From positions 1 to 64,000 of the forward strand of contig PXYT01000008.1 in NCBI GenBank assembly GCA_003023725.1: a DNA stretch of 64,000 nucleotides. The letters run 5' to 3'. Position numbers and translations under genes: made by a program. Shown piece after piece: positions 9,094 through 17,934 of the stretch (its first letter is position 1; every line of letters begins with the position of its first letter). The notes beneath the pieces were generated by a model. The model was not told the origin of the DNA, did no database searches, and saw only the letters and a program-made list of their open reading frames with translations. Source of the stretch: Sulfobacillus benefaciens (GTDB taxonomy: Bacteria; Bacillota; Sulfobacillia; Sulfobacillales; Sulfobacillaceae).

Positions 9094-9845
9094 AGGCCTT
9101 GAACTATAGCTTTTAGATACCGCACGACGGGACGTGTTTGGCTATCCAGCATTTTGAGCCCCAAAGGGCCTAAGGGGATGCCTAACACGTCTTGCAGTTC
9201 CGGCTCTTTCTGGGTTTCCAAATATCCTCTAATCCGGGGAATGATATCGCGGGCCGTGTGTTTCACAGGCATATGGACCGCAACGGCAATGCGACCCATT
9301 TCATCCTGGGTAAATCCCATCACGCGGCAGTTCTGGGGGCTTACTGCCATCCCCACTTCCTCTTCCGTCTCACGACAAGCCGAAATAACCGGATTAAAAT
9401 ACCTGCCATCAATATCTTCCCACGCTGGGGATCCTCCGACAGCCTGAATCCATCCCGGTCTGGATGTGTTAGGACTCATAACGCCCGCAAGCAAAATCTG
9501 GTCCGTCGTGATCAAACACGCAGCGGCAAAAATTACGCGCACCCGATAAGGACTAGCCTCAGGCAGTAGCCGACTGTATAAATAATGAGCATAATCGGTC
9601 ATAACTGCCTCAATCACGACGGATGCCGGCATGGAGTGCACCTCTTTGGCACTGAGAACGGGTCCTCGGAAAAAACCAGCGCCTGTTGCCAAGAGTTCAT
9701 TCCAGTGGTCATCAACTTGTTGCTGAAGAGGCCTGGGCAATGCCAACGGCTCGTTTTCCACAATGACCGCAAGATGCGGGACACCCTTCCAAACGGTTCT
9801 CAAACGCATGCCGATCACCTGAATTCTTGGCACCCCAAAAGCCAA
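9078..9845 (-). CDS. Nudix hydrolase-like protein with an expanded Nudix box
   Basis: 255 aa. The segment from GGSPAWED through RETEEEVG carries the Nudix elements (Gly, x5, Glu, then REx2EEVG), but the gap between the first Glu and the REx2EE part is about six residues longer than the classic seven. Substrate is unknown; such long Nudix proteins often act on nucleoside-diphosphate conjugates. The start is uncertain: TTG 9845, GTG 9833 and ATG 9809 are all in frame, and only the last has a weak AGGTGAT before it. It overlaps the end of dapL tail to tail. Confidence 0.6.
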   Translation of the reverse strand: MAFGVPRIQVIGMRLRTVWKGVPHLAVIVENEPLALPRPLQQQVDDHWNELLATGAGFFRGPVLSAKEVHSMPASVVIEAVMTDYAHYLYSRLLPEASPYRVRVIFAAACLITTDQILLAGVMSPNTSRPGWIQAVGGSPAWEDIDGRYFNPVISACRETEEEVGMAVSPQNCRVMGFTQDEMGRIAVAVHMPVKHTARDIIPRIRGYLETQKEPELQDVLGIPLGPLGLKMLDSQTRPVVRYLKAIVQGLYAGG

Positions 9846-9929
9846 CGAACAACGGCTAGGGTGTCGAAATACTCGCCCCTTTAACGGGACCGCCCTGTGG
9901 TCAGGTCATTGTAAACTCCGGTGACTTTT

Positions 9930-10400
9930 TTATACTGGGGGTTTTTTTGCATCGCCCCACCCTGGGTAGGGATTAAGAAGCCAACTCTCAAGGATAAACC
10001 CCGCTAAAAGAATAACACCAATGACCGTGTTAATCATAACGGATTCGCCATGAAGATGAGCAAAGCGGCTGGAAGTTGTGCTGAGGCGTTTCATGATACT
10101 TAACAACCGCTCGACATACACCACCAGAATCCACGCCAAAAGGGACTCTATGAACAGAAGCCAGGCTCTCCGCCCGCTAGCGTACCAGCCATGTAATACC
10201 GAGCCAACGAGAGCCAGGCCTCCGCTCCATAATCCCACTCCGTAGTAGGCCGGAAAAATCCGGAGCAGGAGATGGCTGGCCTCCGGGAGAGGCAGTTCCA
10301 AAAAAATTGCTGGCGTTACCACCAATGAAAAAAATAAAATTGTTCCCAGCCAGATACCGCTGCCGACTCTCCAGAGAAAGCGCCCCAGCACGACCGCCAT
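9930..10400 (-). CDS. Integral membrane protein, DUF4149/TMEM205-like
   Basis: 156 aa with four predicted membrane segments (about residues 11-32, 48-68, 76-98 and 122-140). The beginning, WRVGSGIWLGTILFFSLVV followed by PAIF, is typical of the DUF4149 family, whose function is unknown. I chose ATG 10400 because GGGGTGAT precedes it; the frame extends 12 codons further without a ribosome-binding site. It stands alone between a Nudix gene and the divergent lipL. Confidence 0.7.
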   Translation of the reverse strand: MAVVLGRFLWRVGSGIWLGTILFFSLVVTPAIFLELPLPEASHLLLRIFPAYYGVGLWSGGLALVGSVLHGWYASGRRAWLLFIESLLAWILVVYVERLLSIMKRLSTTSSRFAHLHGESVMINTVIGVILLAGFILESWLLNPYPGWGDAKKPPV

Positions 10401-10703
10401 TTTATCACCCCAACTTCGAATTTGGTTCCCGTCCATTCAGTAAGAAGAATATTACGTTCCGCACAAATCAGACCTGACTGAATAAAAAACATGCTTCCCT
10501 CCGCCATGTCCTCCTAAAACCTCCCTCTTCCTCATGACCACCTTTTGTCATGCCACAGAGAAGAGGAATCGGCCACAGAGTTGCCGACCGGTCCTATTTT
10601 GCGTACCATTACCAAAGAACACATTTGCGGTTTGATTTCGGCAGATCATGAGCGATGTGGTTCAAAATTTGTCGTCTGCCAAATGCCAGAAAGGACATAA
10701 GCC

Positions 10704-11516
10704 GTGATGACATTGCCCAAGGCACGCTTTGTTACTCTCACCGCCGCCCAGAATAGGGAAAGTTTGTTTCTTTCCCCGGTCGCGGCAGAAGTCCTGGCTC
10801 GCTCATCAGCCAGGACCAGGTCCTGGGGCGTGCTGATTCGTGAGCACAATCCGTATCTTCTACTGGGGCCCAAAGACCGGCGTCTTCCCTTTCTTGATGA
10901 CGCCGTCCAATGGGCCCAAACCCAGGGATATCCCGTTTACATGCGCATTGGGGGAGGGTCGGCCGTGCTTCTGGACGCAAGTTGCCTAAGTTTCGCGGTA
11001 TCTCGCCCTTGCCGGGATCTCACTCAGTGGGAACGCAATTTTCGGGAAATGGGGCAGCCAGTCATTGATGGGCTCCGAACCTTAGGCGTTAACGCGGCGT
11101 TCGGACGAGCCGCAGGATCTTATTGCGAGGGGCCTTTTGACCTCGTCACTCAAGATGGCCGAAAAATTGCTGGAATTGCCCAGGCCATTCGCGGCGGTAC
11201 CGCATTGGTGTCCGGCATGATTTTGGTCCAACAGGACCCCATTACGACCACAGGGTTCATCCAAGAATTTTTCCGGAGAGCAGGGAGTCCCCAGGTGCTG
11301 AAAGCGGACGTGGTGACAGCCTTAAACCGCTATCCGCGGCTCAGAAATGTCACTACCGAAGACGTGCGTGATGCTCTAACGGTCGGGTTTAGCCGCCATT
11401 TTGATCTGGACCCGAATCCGTTTTCGGCCGGAGAGTGGGCGGAAGCCCGCGACCTGGAGCCGATGCGCCGCATCAGCGCCAGAACCGTCCAACGAATTGC
11501 CGAAGGCGCCCCTTAA
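10704..11516 (+). CDS. lipL: Octanoyl-[GcvH]:protein N-octanoyltransferase (lipoate pathway)
   Basis: 270 aa of the biotin/lipoyl protein-ligase fold. The loop [12 protein letters not shown] near residue 79 and KIAGIAQA near 152 are the family landmarks. The segment [10 protein letters not shown] places a cysteine just before the lysine motif, as in Bacillus LipL, where that cysteine carries the octanoyl group during amidotransfer from GcvH to E2 subunits. It is therefore more likely LipL than an ATP-dependent lipoate ligase. GTG 10704 and ATG 10707 are adjacent starts after GAAAGGA. The cyclophilin gene follows 65 bp later. Confidence 0.8.
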   Translation: MMTLPKARFVTLTAAQNRESLFLSPVAAEVLARSSARTRSWGVLIREHNPYLLLGPKDRRLPFLDDAVQWAQTQGYPVYMRIGGGSAVLLDASCLSFAVSRPCRDLTQWERNFREMGQPVIDGLRTLGVNAAFGRAAGSYCEGPFDLVTQDGRKIAGIAQAIRGGTALVSGMILVQQDPITTTGFIQEFFRRAGSPQVLKADVVTALNRYPRLRNVTTEDVRDALTVGFSRHFDLDPNPFSAGEWAEARDLEPMRRISARTVQRIAEGAP

Positions 11517-11581
11517 GCGCTTATTTCTCACTGTCCTTGATTCAGGATGCACTCAGCTACGAACAACATGGAGGGAATTTG

Positions 11582-12025
11582 ATGCACACCACGATTGAAA
11601 CCGATAAAGGAACCATGATTTTGGAACTCTATCCCAATGAGGCGCCCGGTACGGTCGCTAATTTTGCGAAACTCGCTGGCTCGGGATTTTATGATGGCCT
11701 AACGTTTCACCGGGTTATTCCGAATTTCGTTATTCAGGGAGGAGACCCGAACGGTGACGGAACCGGAGGTCCCGGTTACACCATAAAATGCGAAACAGAA
11801 GGCAACCCCCATAAGCATTTAAGAGGATCCTTGTCCATGGCTCACAGGGGCCGCGACACAGGCGGGAGCCAGTTTTTCATTTGTCATGGTCCCCAGCCGC
11901 ACTTGGACGGAGTGCATACGGTTTTCGGCCGAGTGGTTGAAGGATTCGATGTGCTCGACAAAATCCGCCAGGGCGACCACATGATCCATGTAACCATTCA
12001 AGAAGACCCACAAACAGAAAAATAA
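11582..12025 (+). CDS. Peptidyl-prolyl cis-trans isomerase (cyclophilin)
   Basis: 147-aa cytoplasmic single-domain cyclophilin that speeds proline isomerisation in protein folding. It has [15 protein letters not shown], then [16 protein letters not shown] and [15 protein letters not shown], covering the catalytic Arg and the binding pocket. There is no signal peptide. ATG 11582 follows GGAGGGAA. A clear hairpin and T-rich tract lie downstream. Confidence 0.93.
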   Translation: MHTTIETDKGTMILELYPNEAPGTVANFAKLAGSGFYDGLTFHRVIPNFVIQGGDPNGDGTGGPGYTIKCETEGNPHKHLRGSLSMAHRGRDTGGSQFFICHGPQPHLDGVHTVFGRVVEGFDVLDKIRQGDHMIHVTIQEDPQTEK

Positions 12026-12067
12026 GACAGACGGCCACGATATTTTTCCGGCCTCATTCTTAGAAGG

Positions 12068-12095
12068 GCCCTGAAGTCGTTTTCAGGGCTTTCCC
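12068..12095 (+). terminator. Rho-independent terminator after the cyclophilin gene
   Basis: GCCCTGAA/TTCAGGGC, 8-bp stem with a 6-nt loop, followed by TTTCCCTTTCC. Confidence 0.7.
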
Positions 12096-12131
12096 TTTCC
12101 CTCTCCTTCGGTGTGTTTCCCGTTAAATTGC

Positions 12132-14135
12132 CTAAGAATCTTCCGTCATATGCTCGTCCAGCCATACGGCAATCTGTTCCAGACGATACACCCGGTGCCA
12201 GGGAGCCCCGCTACGCACCATACCATGCGATTCATGAGGATAGACAATCATTTTGACTTCTCGGCCTAGATATTTTAAAGCATGGTACAGTTGCTCCCCT
12301 TGTTCAAGGGGAAGACGGTAGTCGTTCATCTGGTGCTCAATTAACACCGGTGTGTGAATTGATGACGCATACCGCAAGGGAGATTGCTGCCAGTACGGTT
12401 CAGGTTCGTCCCACCACGGTTTATTCCCGTATTGGGGAACCCGAAGCCAGCCTAGATCGCTGGTGCCCATGGCACTGAAGCGGTTGACAACAGAGCGCAT
12501 GGTTACAGCGCAGCGAAACCGGTTGGTATGAGAAATGGCCCAGTTGACCATAAATCCGCCGTAGCTTCCCCCCATCACAGCGACATTGTCCGGTTCCAGG
12601 TTTTTCGCCCACGGCCCTTTATAGCCGTCGTCAACAATAGCCATGACATCGGCATAATCTTTGTCTCCCCATTTACCGCGAATAGCCCGGCAAAAATTTT
12701 GTCCGTAGCCCTGAGAACCGCGAGGATTGCCGTACAACACCGCATAGCCCCGAGAACACAGAAATTGCATTTCGAACATAAATCGGTAGCCGTACATAGC
12801 CATGGGTCCGCCATGGATTTGAAGAATTGCAGGAACTTGTTTCTCCAAGCGAGATGGCATCAATATCCAGGCTTCAATCTTAGTTCCGTCATCACTGCAA
12901 ACCTCATAGGCTTTGGGCTGGACCAATTCTTTCTTGGGCCACGGCAAGGCCACCTCCACAGGACGGCTAAGCGCATTACCCTCAGGGTTGATTACCAGCA
13001 AGGTGGACGGACATAAAGGATCCGAGACCAAAATCACGAAACCTTCCGGGTGCGGGGCGTAACTATAGACAGTCCAGTCATTGCGTGTGAGAATAATCTG
13101 TTGTTCGCCATTCAAAGAAAATCTCCATAGGTTCACTCGTCCCCGATCCGTCACCGACATAATCACCCATCGCCCGTCGGCACTAATAAGGGGTTTGTCC
13201 AAGGCGACTCCCGCCACATCCCCCACCGAATGGTCTCCCACCGGCCGATCCAAGGAGGCGCTCAAGCACACGGCCTCCCCCGTTTCCAGATCATATCGCC
13301 ACAATGTTTCGTTACCGTAACCAGAGTCCGCCGGATCACTGGCCGTAAACAGCAAATGCTTTCCATCAGGATGGACAACCAAACGGGTGATGGCTAATCC
13401 CAGTTCTGTTATTTGTTGAATTTCCTTATCATGGCATGAGAAGATTTCACGAATCTGCGGATTACTGTCAGCATGCTTACGGGGACGTTGCAAATAAAAT
13501 AAGGTGCGAGCGTCTGGCGAAAATACCGGGTTTCCGGAATCCTGGAGTCCCGGTGTCATAACCTGGTAATCTTCTCCCGCCATATCCACCTGGACGAGCG
13601 TATCAATGCTGTCGCTTAGGTAGCCTTCCCCGTCGTATTTATAATATTGCCTGGTAATGACTTTGACATCCCGTGTAAAATGATAGGCCAAATTCCCGTC
13701 AGAGCTTGTCATGTTTGCATTGTTCGATCTTTCGTCCTCGATAAGTCCCCGGAACAATTTCGCTACCACCACGAATTGCTTCGAATTCGGATGCCACACA
13801 AAATCTTTGATCCCACCCTTGAGATGCGTGATGGGCCTTGCCTCACCCCCTGCCAAAGGCATCATCCACAGTTGCAAACTCCCTGAACGGCCTGATATAA
13901 AAGCCAGGGACTTCCCATTCGGGGATACTTGCGGCAATCTGTCATCCTCGCCTTGGGTAAAAGGTTGAACAGGTGTCCATGTATCGTTTTTCCATTCAGC
14001 TTGCATAATCCGATGTTCTGTTTTGTTTGTCTTCCGGTTTAGCGTCGACTCCACAAATAATACCCGGCCTTCTGGCGTACTGACCGCTTGTCCCCAGAGT
14101 GTGATTTTGAAGAGATCTTCGGCTTTCACATCCAT
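12132..14135 (-). CDS. S9-family prolyl oligopeptidase / acylaminoacyl-peptidase-like serine peptidase
   Basis: 667 aa with a TolB/beta-propeller N-terminal two thirds (several strand repeats such as LPQVSPNGKSLAFISG and PVFSPDARTLFYL) and a C-terminal alpha/beta-hydrolase domain. Ser524 lies in GGSYGG, Asp605 in MNDYRLP and His637 in PHESHG, a complete triad. No signal peptide is visible, so it probably trims peptides in the cytoplasm. The start is ATG 14135, preceded by a weak GGGGAGACG. The gene stands alone, with a 700-bp gene-free stretch upstream. Confidence 0.9.
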   Translation of the reverse strand: MDVKAEDLFKITLWGQAVSTPEGRVLFVESTLNRKTNKTEHRIMQAEWKNDTWTPVQPFTQGEDDRLPQVSPNGKSLAFISGRSGSLQLWMMPLAGGEARPITHLKGGIKDFVWHPNSKQFVVVAKLFRGLIEDERSNNANMTSSDGNLAYHFTRDVKVITRQYYKYDGEGYLSDSIDTLVQVDMAGEDYQVMTPGLQDSGNPVFSPDARTLFYLQRPRKHADSNPQIREIFSCHDKEIQQITELGLAITRLVVHPDGKHLLFTASDPADSGYGNETLWRYDLETGEAVCLSASLDRPVGDHSVGDVAGVALDKPLISADGRWVIMSVTDRGRVNLWRFSLNGEQQIILTRNDWTVYSYAPHPEGFVILVSDPLCPSTLLVINPEGNALSRPVEVALPWPKKELVQPKAYEVCSDDGTKIEAWILMPSRLEKQVPAILQIHGGPMAMYGYRFMFEMQFLCSRGYAVLYGNPRGSQGYGQNFCRAIRGKWGDKDYADVMAIVDDGYKGPWAKNLEPDNVAVMGGSYGGFMVNWAISHTNRFRCAVTMRSVVNRFSAMGTSDLGWLRVPQYGNKPWWDEPEPYWQQSPLRYASSIHTPVLIEHQMNDYRLPLEQGEQLYHALKYLGREVKMIVYPHESHGMVRSGAPWHRVYRLEQIAVWLDEHMTEDS

Positions 14136-14836
14136 TGGCGTCTCCCCTTCGATTAGATCACGCTGAAAAGGACAGTGCCCTTCTCCACTTCTTGTCGCTT
14201 AAACCTACAACGATTATAACAGTGGCGTTAACAGTTCTCCAAAAGCACGTTCAAACATGGATAACGATTGTTCGGCTGATCTTTTCTCATTCTGGCGAGT
14301 GAGGAATCCGGGCGTATCTTCTTACCGGTGTGTGGTTTATCCCCTCATCCAGCCAGCAGCGTCCTCTTGATCCCCGTCAGTGACGGTCTCCATCACAGAG
14401 TCACGCGCAATTATTGTAAGAAATGTTCTGAAAATAAAAGGCACCTCTTTCCTGAGCACTTCACTATACTCTGGAAGAGGTGCCTTTGCCATGGTCCGCC
14501 CCACTCTGCTGTCGGCTAGGATAAGTTACCTTTTCCCGTTCGAAATTGTTCACCTGGCCGAGACGAACAAACCGCAAAGTGGGCTCACTTTTATGAAATT
14601 ACTGGAAGCTACTTAAGGAGTTTCTGATCCTTCCGTGTATCGCTTGGACCTTGCCATTCGCCCGCGGCGGATGCCTTCATATTCTCGCCTTGAGCGTTTG
14701 GGAACCAGCCTTAACGGTGCCACCCGGCGTTAACTTGTGACGTCATAAGATAATTAAAAACTCTGATAACGAGAAGCCTCACGCGACAGAGAGCACCCGC
14801 TATGTTCAAGGACATTTAACGTGGCGAATCGACCGA
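14136..14836. other. Gene-free stretch with two hairpins
   Basis: Seven hundred bases with no credible gene. On the minus strand it contains a 6-bp inverted repeat at 14711-14733 whose loop holds GGGTGGCACC (T-box-like core) and, 225 nt further on, a strong terminator at 14437-14487. This layout could be a small RNA or the remains of a leader, but no downstream gene uses it. Confidence 0.4.
14437..14487 (-). terminator. Strong terminator with no gene immediately upstream
   Basis: Arms AAAGGCACCTCTTTCC and GGAAGAGGTGCCTTT pair over 15 bp with one bulge and a 20-nt loop. On the minus strand the stem runs into TTTTATTTTC, a good U-tract. The nearest upstream minus-strand gene ends 350 bp away. 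Confidence 0.65.
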
Positions 14837-15091
14837 TTAGTGTGTGAATTCCGCGTTTTTGCGCATTCGCCTTTTGGCAGAAATTCTGCTTCGCCGAGAA
14901 GGAGTCAAAATACGAAGACCTGGAGGATATAAACGCACGAGAACAGCCTGCGGGACCATAACCTGGAGATTTCCGCATAATGTACATTGAGATCCGCTCA
15001 CCACCGTGATGCAGGCGCGTTCACCCTCCACCGTCAATGGCCCCGTCTTCACAATATCCTCCGAACCACAAACTGAACATCGCTCACCCAT
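14837..15091 (-). CDS. Small zinc-ribbon-like protein of unknown function
   Basis: 84 aa. The first 40 residues hold two Cys-x2-Cys pairs (CSVC at 5-8 and CTLC at 36-39), spaced as in a zinc ribbon. The tail is strongly basic (RILTPSRRSRISAKRRMRK), suggesting nucleic-acid contact. ATG 15091 follows GGGAGGGTTT. It resembles YgiT-type zinc fingers only loosely. The DnaA-box cluster lies just upstream, within 130 bp of its start. Confidence 0.6.
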   Translation of the reverse strand: MGERCSVCGSEDIVKTGPLTVEGERACITVVSGSQCTLCGNLQVMVPQAVLVRLYPPGLRILTPSRRSRISAKRRMRKNAEFTH

Positions 15092-15128
15092 ATTAAACCC
15101 TCCCGTCCAAATCGTTATGTATTACTAC

Positions 15129-15229
15129 TTGTCCACACATTATCTGTACTCTGCTTTCCACACCGATACCTGCTTGAGATAGCAATTTATCCACAATTTT
15201 TACACAACTTTATCCCCATAATATCCACA
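15129..15229 (+). promoter_or_regulatory. Cluster of DnaA boxes
   Basis: Four 9-mers in the same orientation within 100 bp: TTGTCCACA (15129-15137), perfect TTATCCACA (15187-15195), TTATCCCCA (15210-15218) and ATATCCACA (15221-15229). Two weaker copies lie at 15154 and 15198. The last three are packed in an AT-rich segment. There is no dnaA, dnaN or gyrase gene in the window, so this is more likely a DnaA-titrating or regulatory cluster than the chromosomal origin. Confidence 0.65.
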
Positions 15230-15369
15230 ACTTTCGACATGAATAAGGATGGGACCTTTTATTCCCGGTAGCATGCACCGAGAAAATTGTCGACGGGAAA
15301 TCAGGCCCGTGGATAAATACTTCTTGCCGAAACATTTCTGTCAGTCGGAAAAGATTGCAGCGGTTTGAT

Positions 15370-16161
15370 CTAAACTCCCCGATGTATACCGCCATCCACG
15401 TCAATGCTTGTGCCGGTAACAAAATCGGCCTGAGAAGACATGAGAAAAACAACAATCCGGGCTATGTCCATAGGTCCCGGCAGACGTTTCAGAGGAGACC
15501 TGGCACGCATTTGATCAATGACGTCCGCAACATTCTGCCCTGATTCTTTGGCCGCACTCTTAGCCATTGCCGTGAGCAAATCCGTTTGGGTAGCCCCGGG
15601 ATTCACATTGAGGATACGGACACCATAAGCACTGGCATCGTCCGCCAGAACTTTCATGACCCCATTGAGGGCCCCGTTGACTGCGCTGGCGATGGGTAAG
15701 GCAGGATTGGGGTCTTTTCCGGCTATGCCGACAATATTGATGATGACGCCGCGCCGTTGCTCGGTCATGATAGGCAATATGGCCCGGGCCATGGCCAAAT
15801 AGCCAAAGAACTTGACCTGAAAGTCTTCTACCCATAACGACCAGGGAGCATCCATAGCACGGACGATCGACGCGCCCCCTGCTCCGTTGAGGAGAAGCGT
15901 AGGTTTTCCGATAGTCTTCACAGCGTAGTCGACAACCCTATCTGCCGAAGCCGGTTGATCGGCCATATCGCAAGCAAAGGCAAAAGCGTGTTCCGGAAAC
16001 AGGCCATTAAGTTCTCGAATCCGTTGCTGCAGTCTTTCGGTATCACGCCCGACCAGCAACACCCGTGCCCCCTGAGTCACTAATAGTTCGGCCACCGCCC
16101 GGCCGATGCCGCGACTGCCTCCTGTGACAATCGCCCTAGCCGACGAAAAAATTTTTTCCAC
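15370..16161 (-). CDS. Short-chain dehydrogenase/reductase family protein, atypical active site
   Basis: 263 aa with a Rossmann fold: TGGSRGIG at about 14-21, NGAGG near 90 and the C-terminal TGTSIDVDGG. The expected YxxxK after the serine strand is not there; the stretch reads NPALPIASAVNGALNG, with leucine where the catalytic Tyr should be. It may bind NAD(P) without classic SDR chemistry, or use another residue. No substrate can be named. The DnaA-box cluster lies downstream and a lipoprotein gene upstream in the same direction. Confidence 0.8.
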   Translation of the reverse strand: MEKIFSSARAIVTGGSRGIGRAVAELLVTQGARVLLVGRDTERLQQRIRELNGLFPEHAFAFACDMADQPASADRVVDYAVKTIGKPTLLLNGAGGASIVRAMDAPWSLWVEDFQVKFFGYLAMARAILPIMTEQRRGVIINIVGIAGKDPNPALPIASAVNGALNGVMKVLADDASAYGVRILNVNPGATQTDLLTAMAKSAAKESGQNVADVIDQMRARSPLKRLPGPMDIARIVVFLMSSQADFVTGTSIDVDGGIHRGV

Positions 16162-16218
16162 GGGTTTCGCCTCCTGGTGAAAATCGAAATCGCTACTTCA
16201 CCAGTATGCGACCATCCT

Positions 16219-17376
16219 TCATTTGATGAATCGATTCCACATTAAACTCGAGCGGAAGTAAAATGCCAACCCATAGCCTTGGCCGACGACAATCAGGTTT
16301 TGCATCTTAGTCGCCGCCAATGGAAACCGCGGTGGCTGAGCTCTCAAGAGTTGAGGGCGGAAATTGCTGTGAGGCAAAATTTTTGCACGACCGGTGACAA
16401 GATTAAACTTGGCAATCGCGACCTGCTGCAATCCGCTGTCCCACAGTGTCAATAACACGTATCGTGAACTCACCCAGTCGACACCCGTAGCACCGGCCAT
16501 AAAGGGAAGATTCGTGGATGGAATAGTCCAAGTCAGAGGCAGTTTGTGCCAGGAGTCGCTCTTGCGGGAAACTTGCATAACCGTATCCGCTGTCCCAGGG
16601 ATTGCGTCGGGGGAAGACACCAAAACCACTACACCGTTTGCTGGGGACGATGATGTCTGTGAAAAATCTGCTCCGGCCAGCATGACAGGGACGCCCGGAA
16701 GGGTGTACCAACGGATAATTTTTCCATGGTGCCATAGAAGAATCCGGTCAGGGTGTTTCGTAGCTAGCCACACGCCGCCCTCCGGATCCCTGTGTATGCC
16801 TGTGAGCTGTGATGACTCGGGAAGATCTAAACGTTTTACCGACGGTGTCTTTCCGGGGGAGACATGAACAAGGGCCCATCCGCCGCCCGCATCCAGGGCG
16901 GCAGCATAGGCCCCACCTCCGAGCGCCATGGCCAATCGCCGGGGTGAACTGGTTTCGGATGCCGGCCAGGTAAAGCGTAGCCGTCTTATCGTGAGGAAAT
17001 TGCGCGCGTTCGTGTCTCCCCCTACGATCATTCCCGCAGAGGAAAGGGTTTCGGCTGAAACGTGGTAATAGGGTGTGAGCCAAATGTCTCCACGATTGAC
17101 CGGCCAAGACAACAAGGACGCGGAACCTGGAACATTACTCCAGTTCACGGCGGCAGACAAGTGATAGCCAGATCCCAACGACAACGATGTCACCGCACCT
17201 TGAAGCTCGGGGCTGACGCTCACGAGAGAAACCGCCGTGACTCCCGGAAAGGTTTTGGGTTGAGCCACGTTCAAAGACGAAATACCTGAAGGCTGGGATC
17301 CCGGCTTCACTCCACATCCCGACAAAGTGAAAAACAGAAACCCTGCGAAGAGCATTTGCCACCGTTTGGCCAACAA
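16219..17376 (-). CDS. Predicted lipoprotein with a repeat-rich (propeller-like) exterior domain
   Basis: 385 aa. Basic start, hydrophobic segment and lipobox LSGC near residue 21, so it should be lipid-anchored outside the cell. The remainder is rich in Gly, Trp and strand-forming segments, resembling a beta-propeller, but no family is recognised. The start is TTG 17376 with GGTGAT nearby; ATG 17355 would lose the basic residues. It lies 57 bp before the SDR gene in the same direction. Confidence 0.65.
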   Translation of the reverse strand: MLAKRWQMLFAGFLFFTLSGCGVKPGSQPSGISSLNVAQPKTFPGVTAVSLVSVSPELQGAVTSLSLGSGYHLSAAVNWSNVPGSASLLSWPVNRGDIWLTPYYHVSAETLSSAGMIVGGDTNARNFLTIRRLRFTWPASETSSPRRLAMALGGGAYAAALDAGGGWALVHVSPGKTPSVKRLDLPESSQLTGIHRDPEGGVWLATKHPDRILLWHHGKIIRWYTLPGVPVMLAGADFSQTSSSPANGVVVLVSSPDAIPGTADTVMQVSRKSDSWHKLPLTWTIPSTNLPFMAGATGVDWVSSRYVLLTLWDSGLQQVAIAKFNLVTGRAKILPHSNFRPQLLRAQPPRFPLAATKMQNLIVVGQGYGLAFYFRSSLMWNRFIK

Positions 17377-17427
17377 AACTAATCACCACAAAACATTGTC
17401 CGCTATCCCATAGAAAATCGCAAGTTG

Positions 17428-17925
17428 CTACGAAAACCCTCGCTGCCTGTGGGCCTGGGCCTTTTGAATAATCGGTATTTGGGCCGGTAACAGTCCTTGG
17501 GGAAGATCGTCTGCAGAAAACCACGAGCTTTCCAGGATCTCGCCATCCGGTGACGGATGAAACGCATTCTCCCCCTCAATCCTTGCCCAAAATCCTACTT
17601 CAAGATGGCGCATTCCCACAACTTCGGCGTAAAAACAATGCAGCTCCGAAACCCTGACGCCGATTTCCTCCCAAACCTCGCGCAAGGCAGCTCTGGGAGG
17701 ACTTTCTCCAGCTTTTACCCACCCCGTCACCAGACCCCATGGATGACGAGGACGGTAGCTATGCCGTAACAAAAGAATTTGGTTGCCATGATAAAGAACC
17801 ACTACCACGGCAACCACGAACTTTGGCTGGGTAACGTACATTAAAAACTGGGTGAACCTTTTCGGAAACACCCGCGAAATCAGAAAAAAAACGATCTCTC
17901 GAAGGAAACGCCGAATACCTTGCAT
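17428..17925 (-). CDS. Nudix hydrolase
   Basis: 165 aa with a canonical Nudix box, GWVKAGESPPRAALREVWEEIGV, around residues 68-90, binding the metal for pyrophosphate hydrolysis. The first 35 residues are hydrophobic and basic and could be a membrane-associated helix. ATG 17925 lies 8 bp after the mutase stop, behind AGGGGCGATCG, so it is co-transcribed with the mutase. Such context raises CoA-type or nucleotide substrates, but nothing fixes one. Confidence 0.88.
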   Translation of the reverse strand: MQGIRRFLREIVFFLISRVFPKRFTQFLMYVTQPKFVVAVVVVLYHGNQILLLRHSYRPRHPWGLVTGWVKAGESPPRAALREVWEEIGVRVSELHCFYAEVVGMRHLEVGFWARIEGENAFHPSPDGEILESSWFSADDLPQGLLPAQIPIIQKAQAHRQRGFS

Positions 17926-17934
17926 CGATCGCCC

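Noticed and set aside
11435-11581. Extension of the cyclophilin to 196 aa
   Set aside because: Overlaps the lipL coding region; the ATG with GGAGGGAA at 11582 gives the family length.
14711-14733. T-box leader
   Set aside because: Only 11 of 14 core positions match, no stem I is visible and no aminoacyl-tRNA synthetase or amino-acid gene follows.
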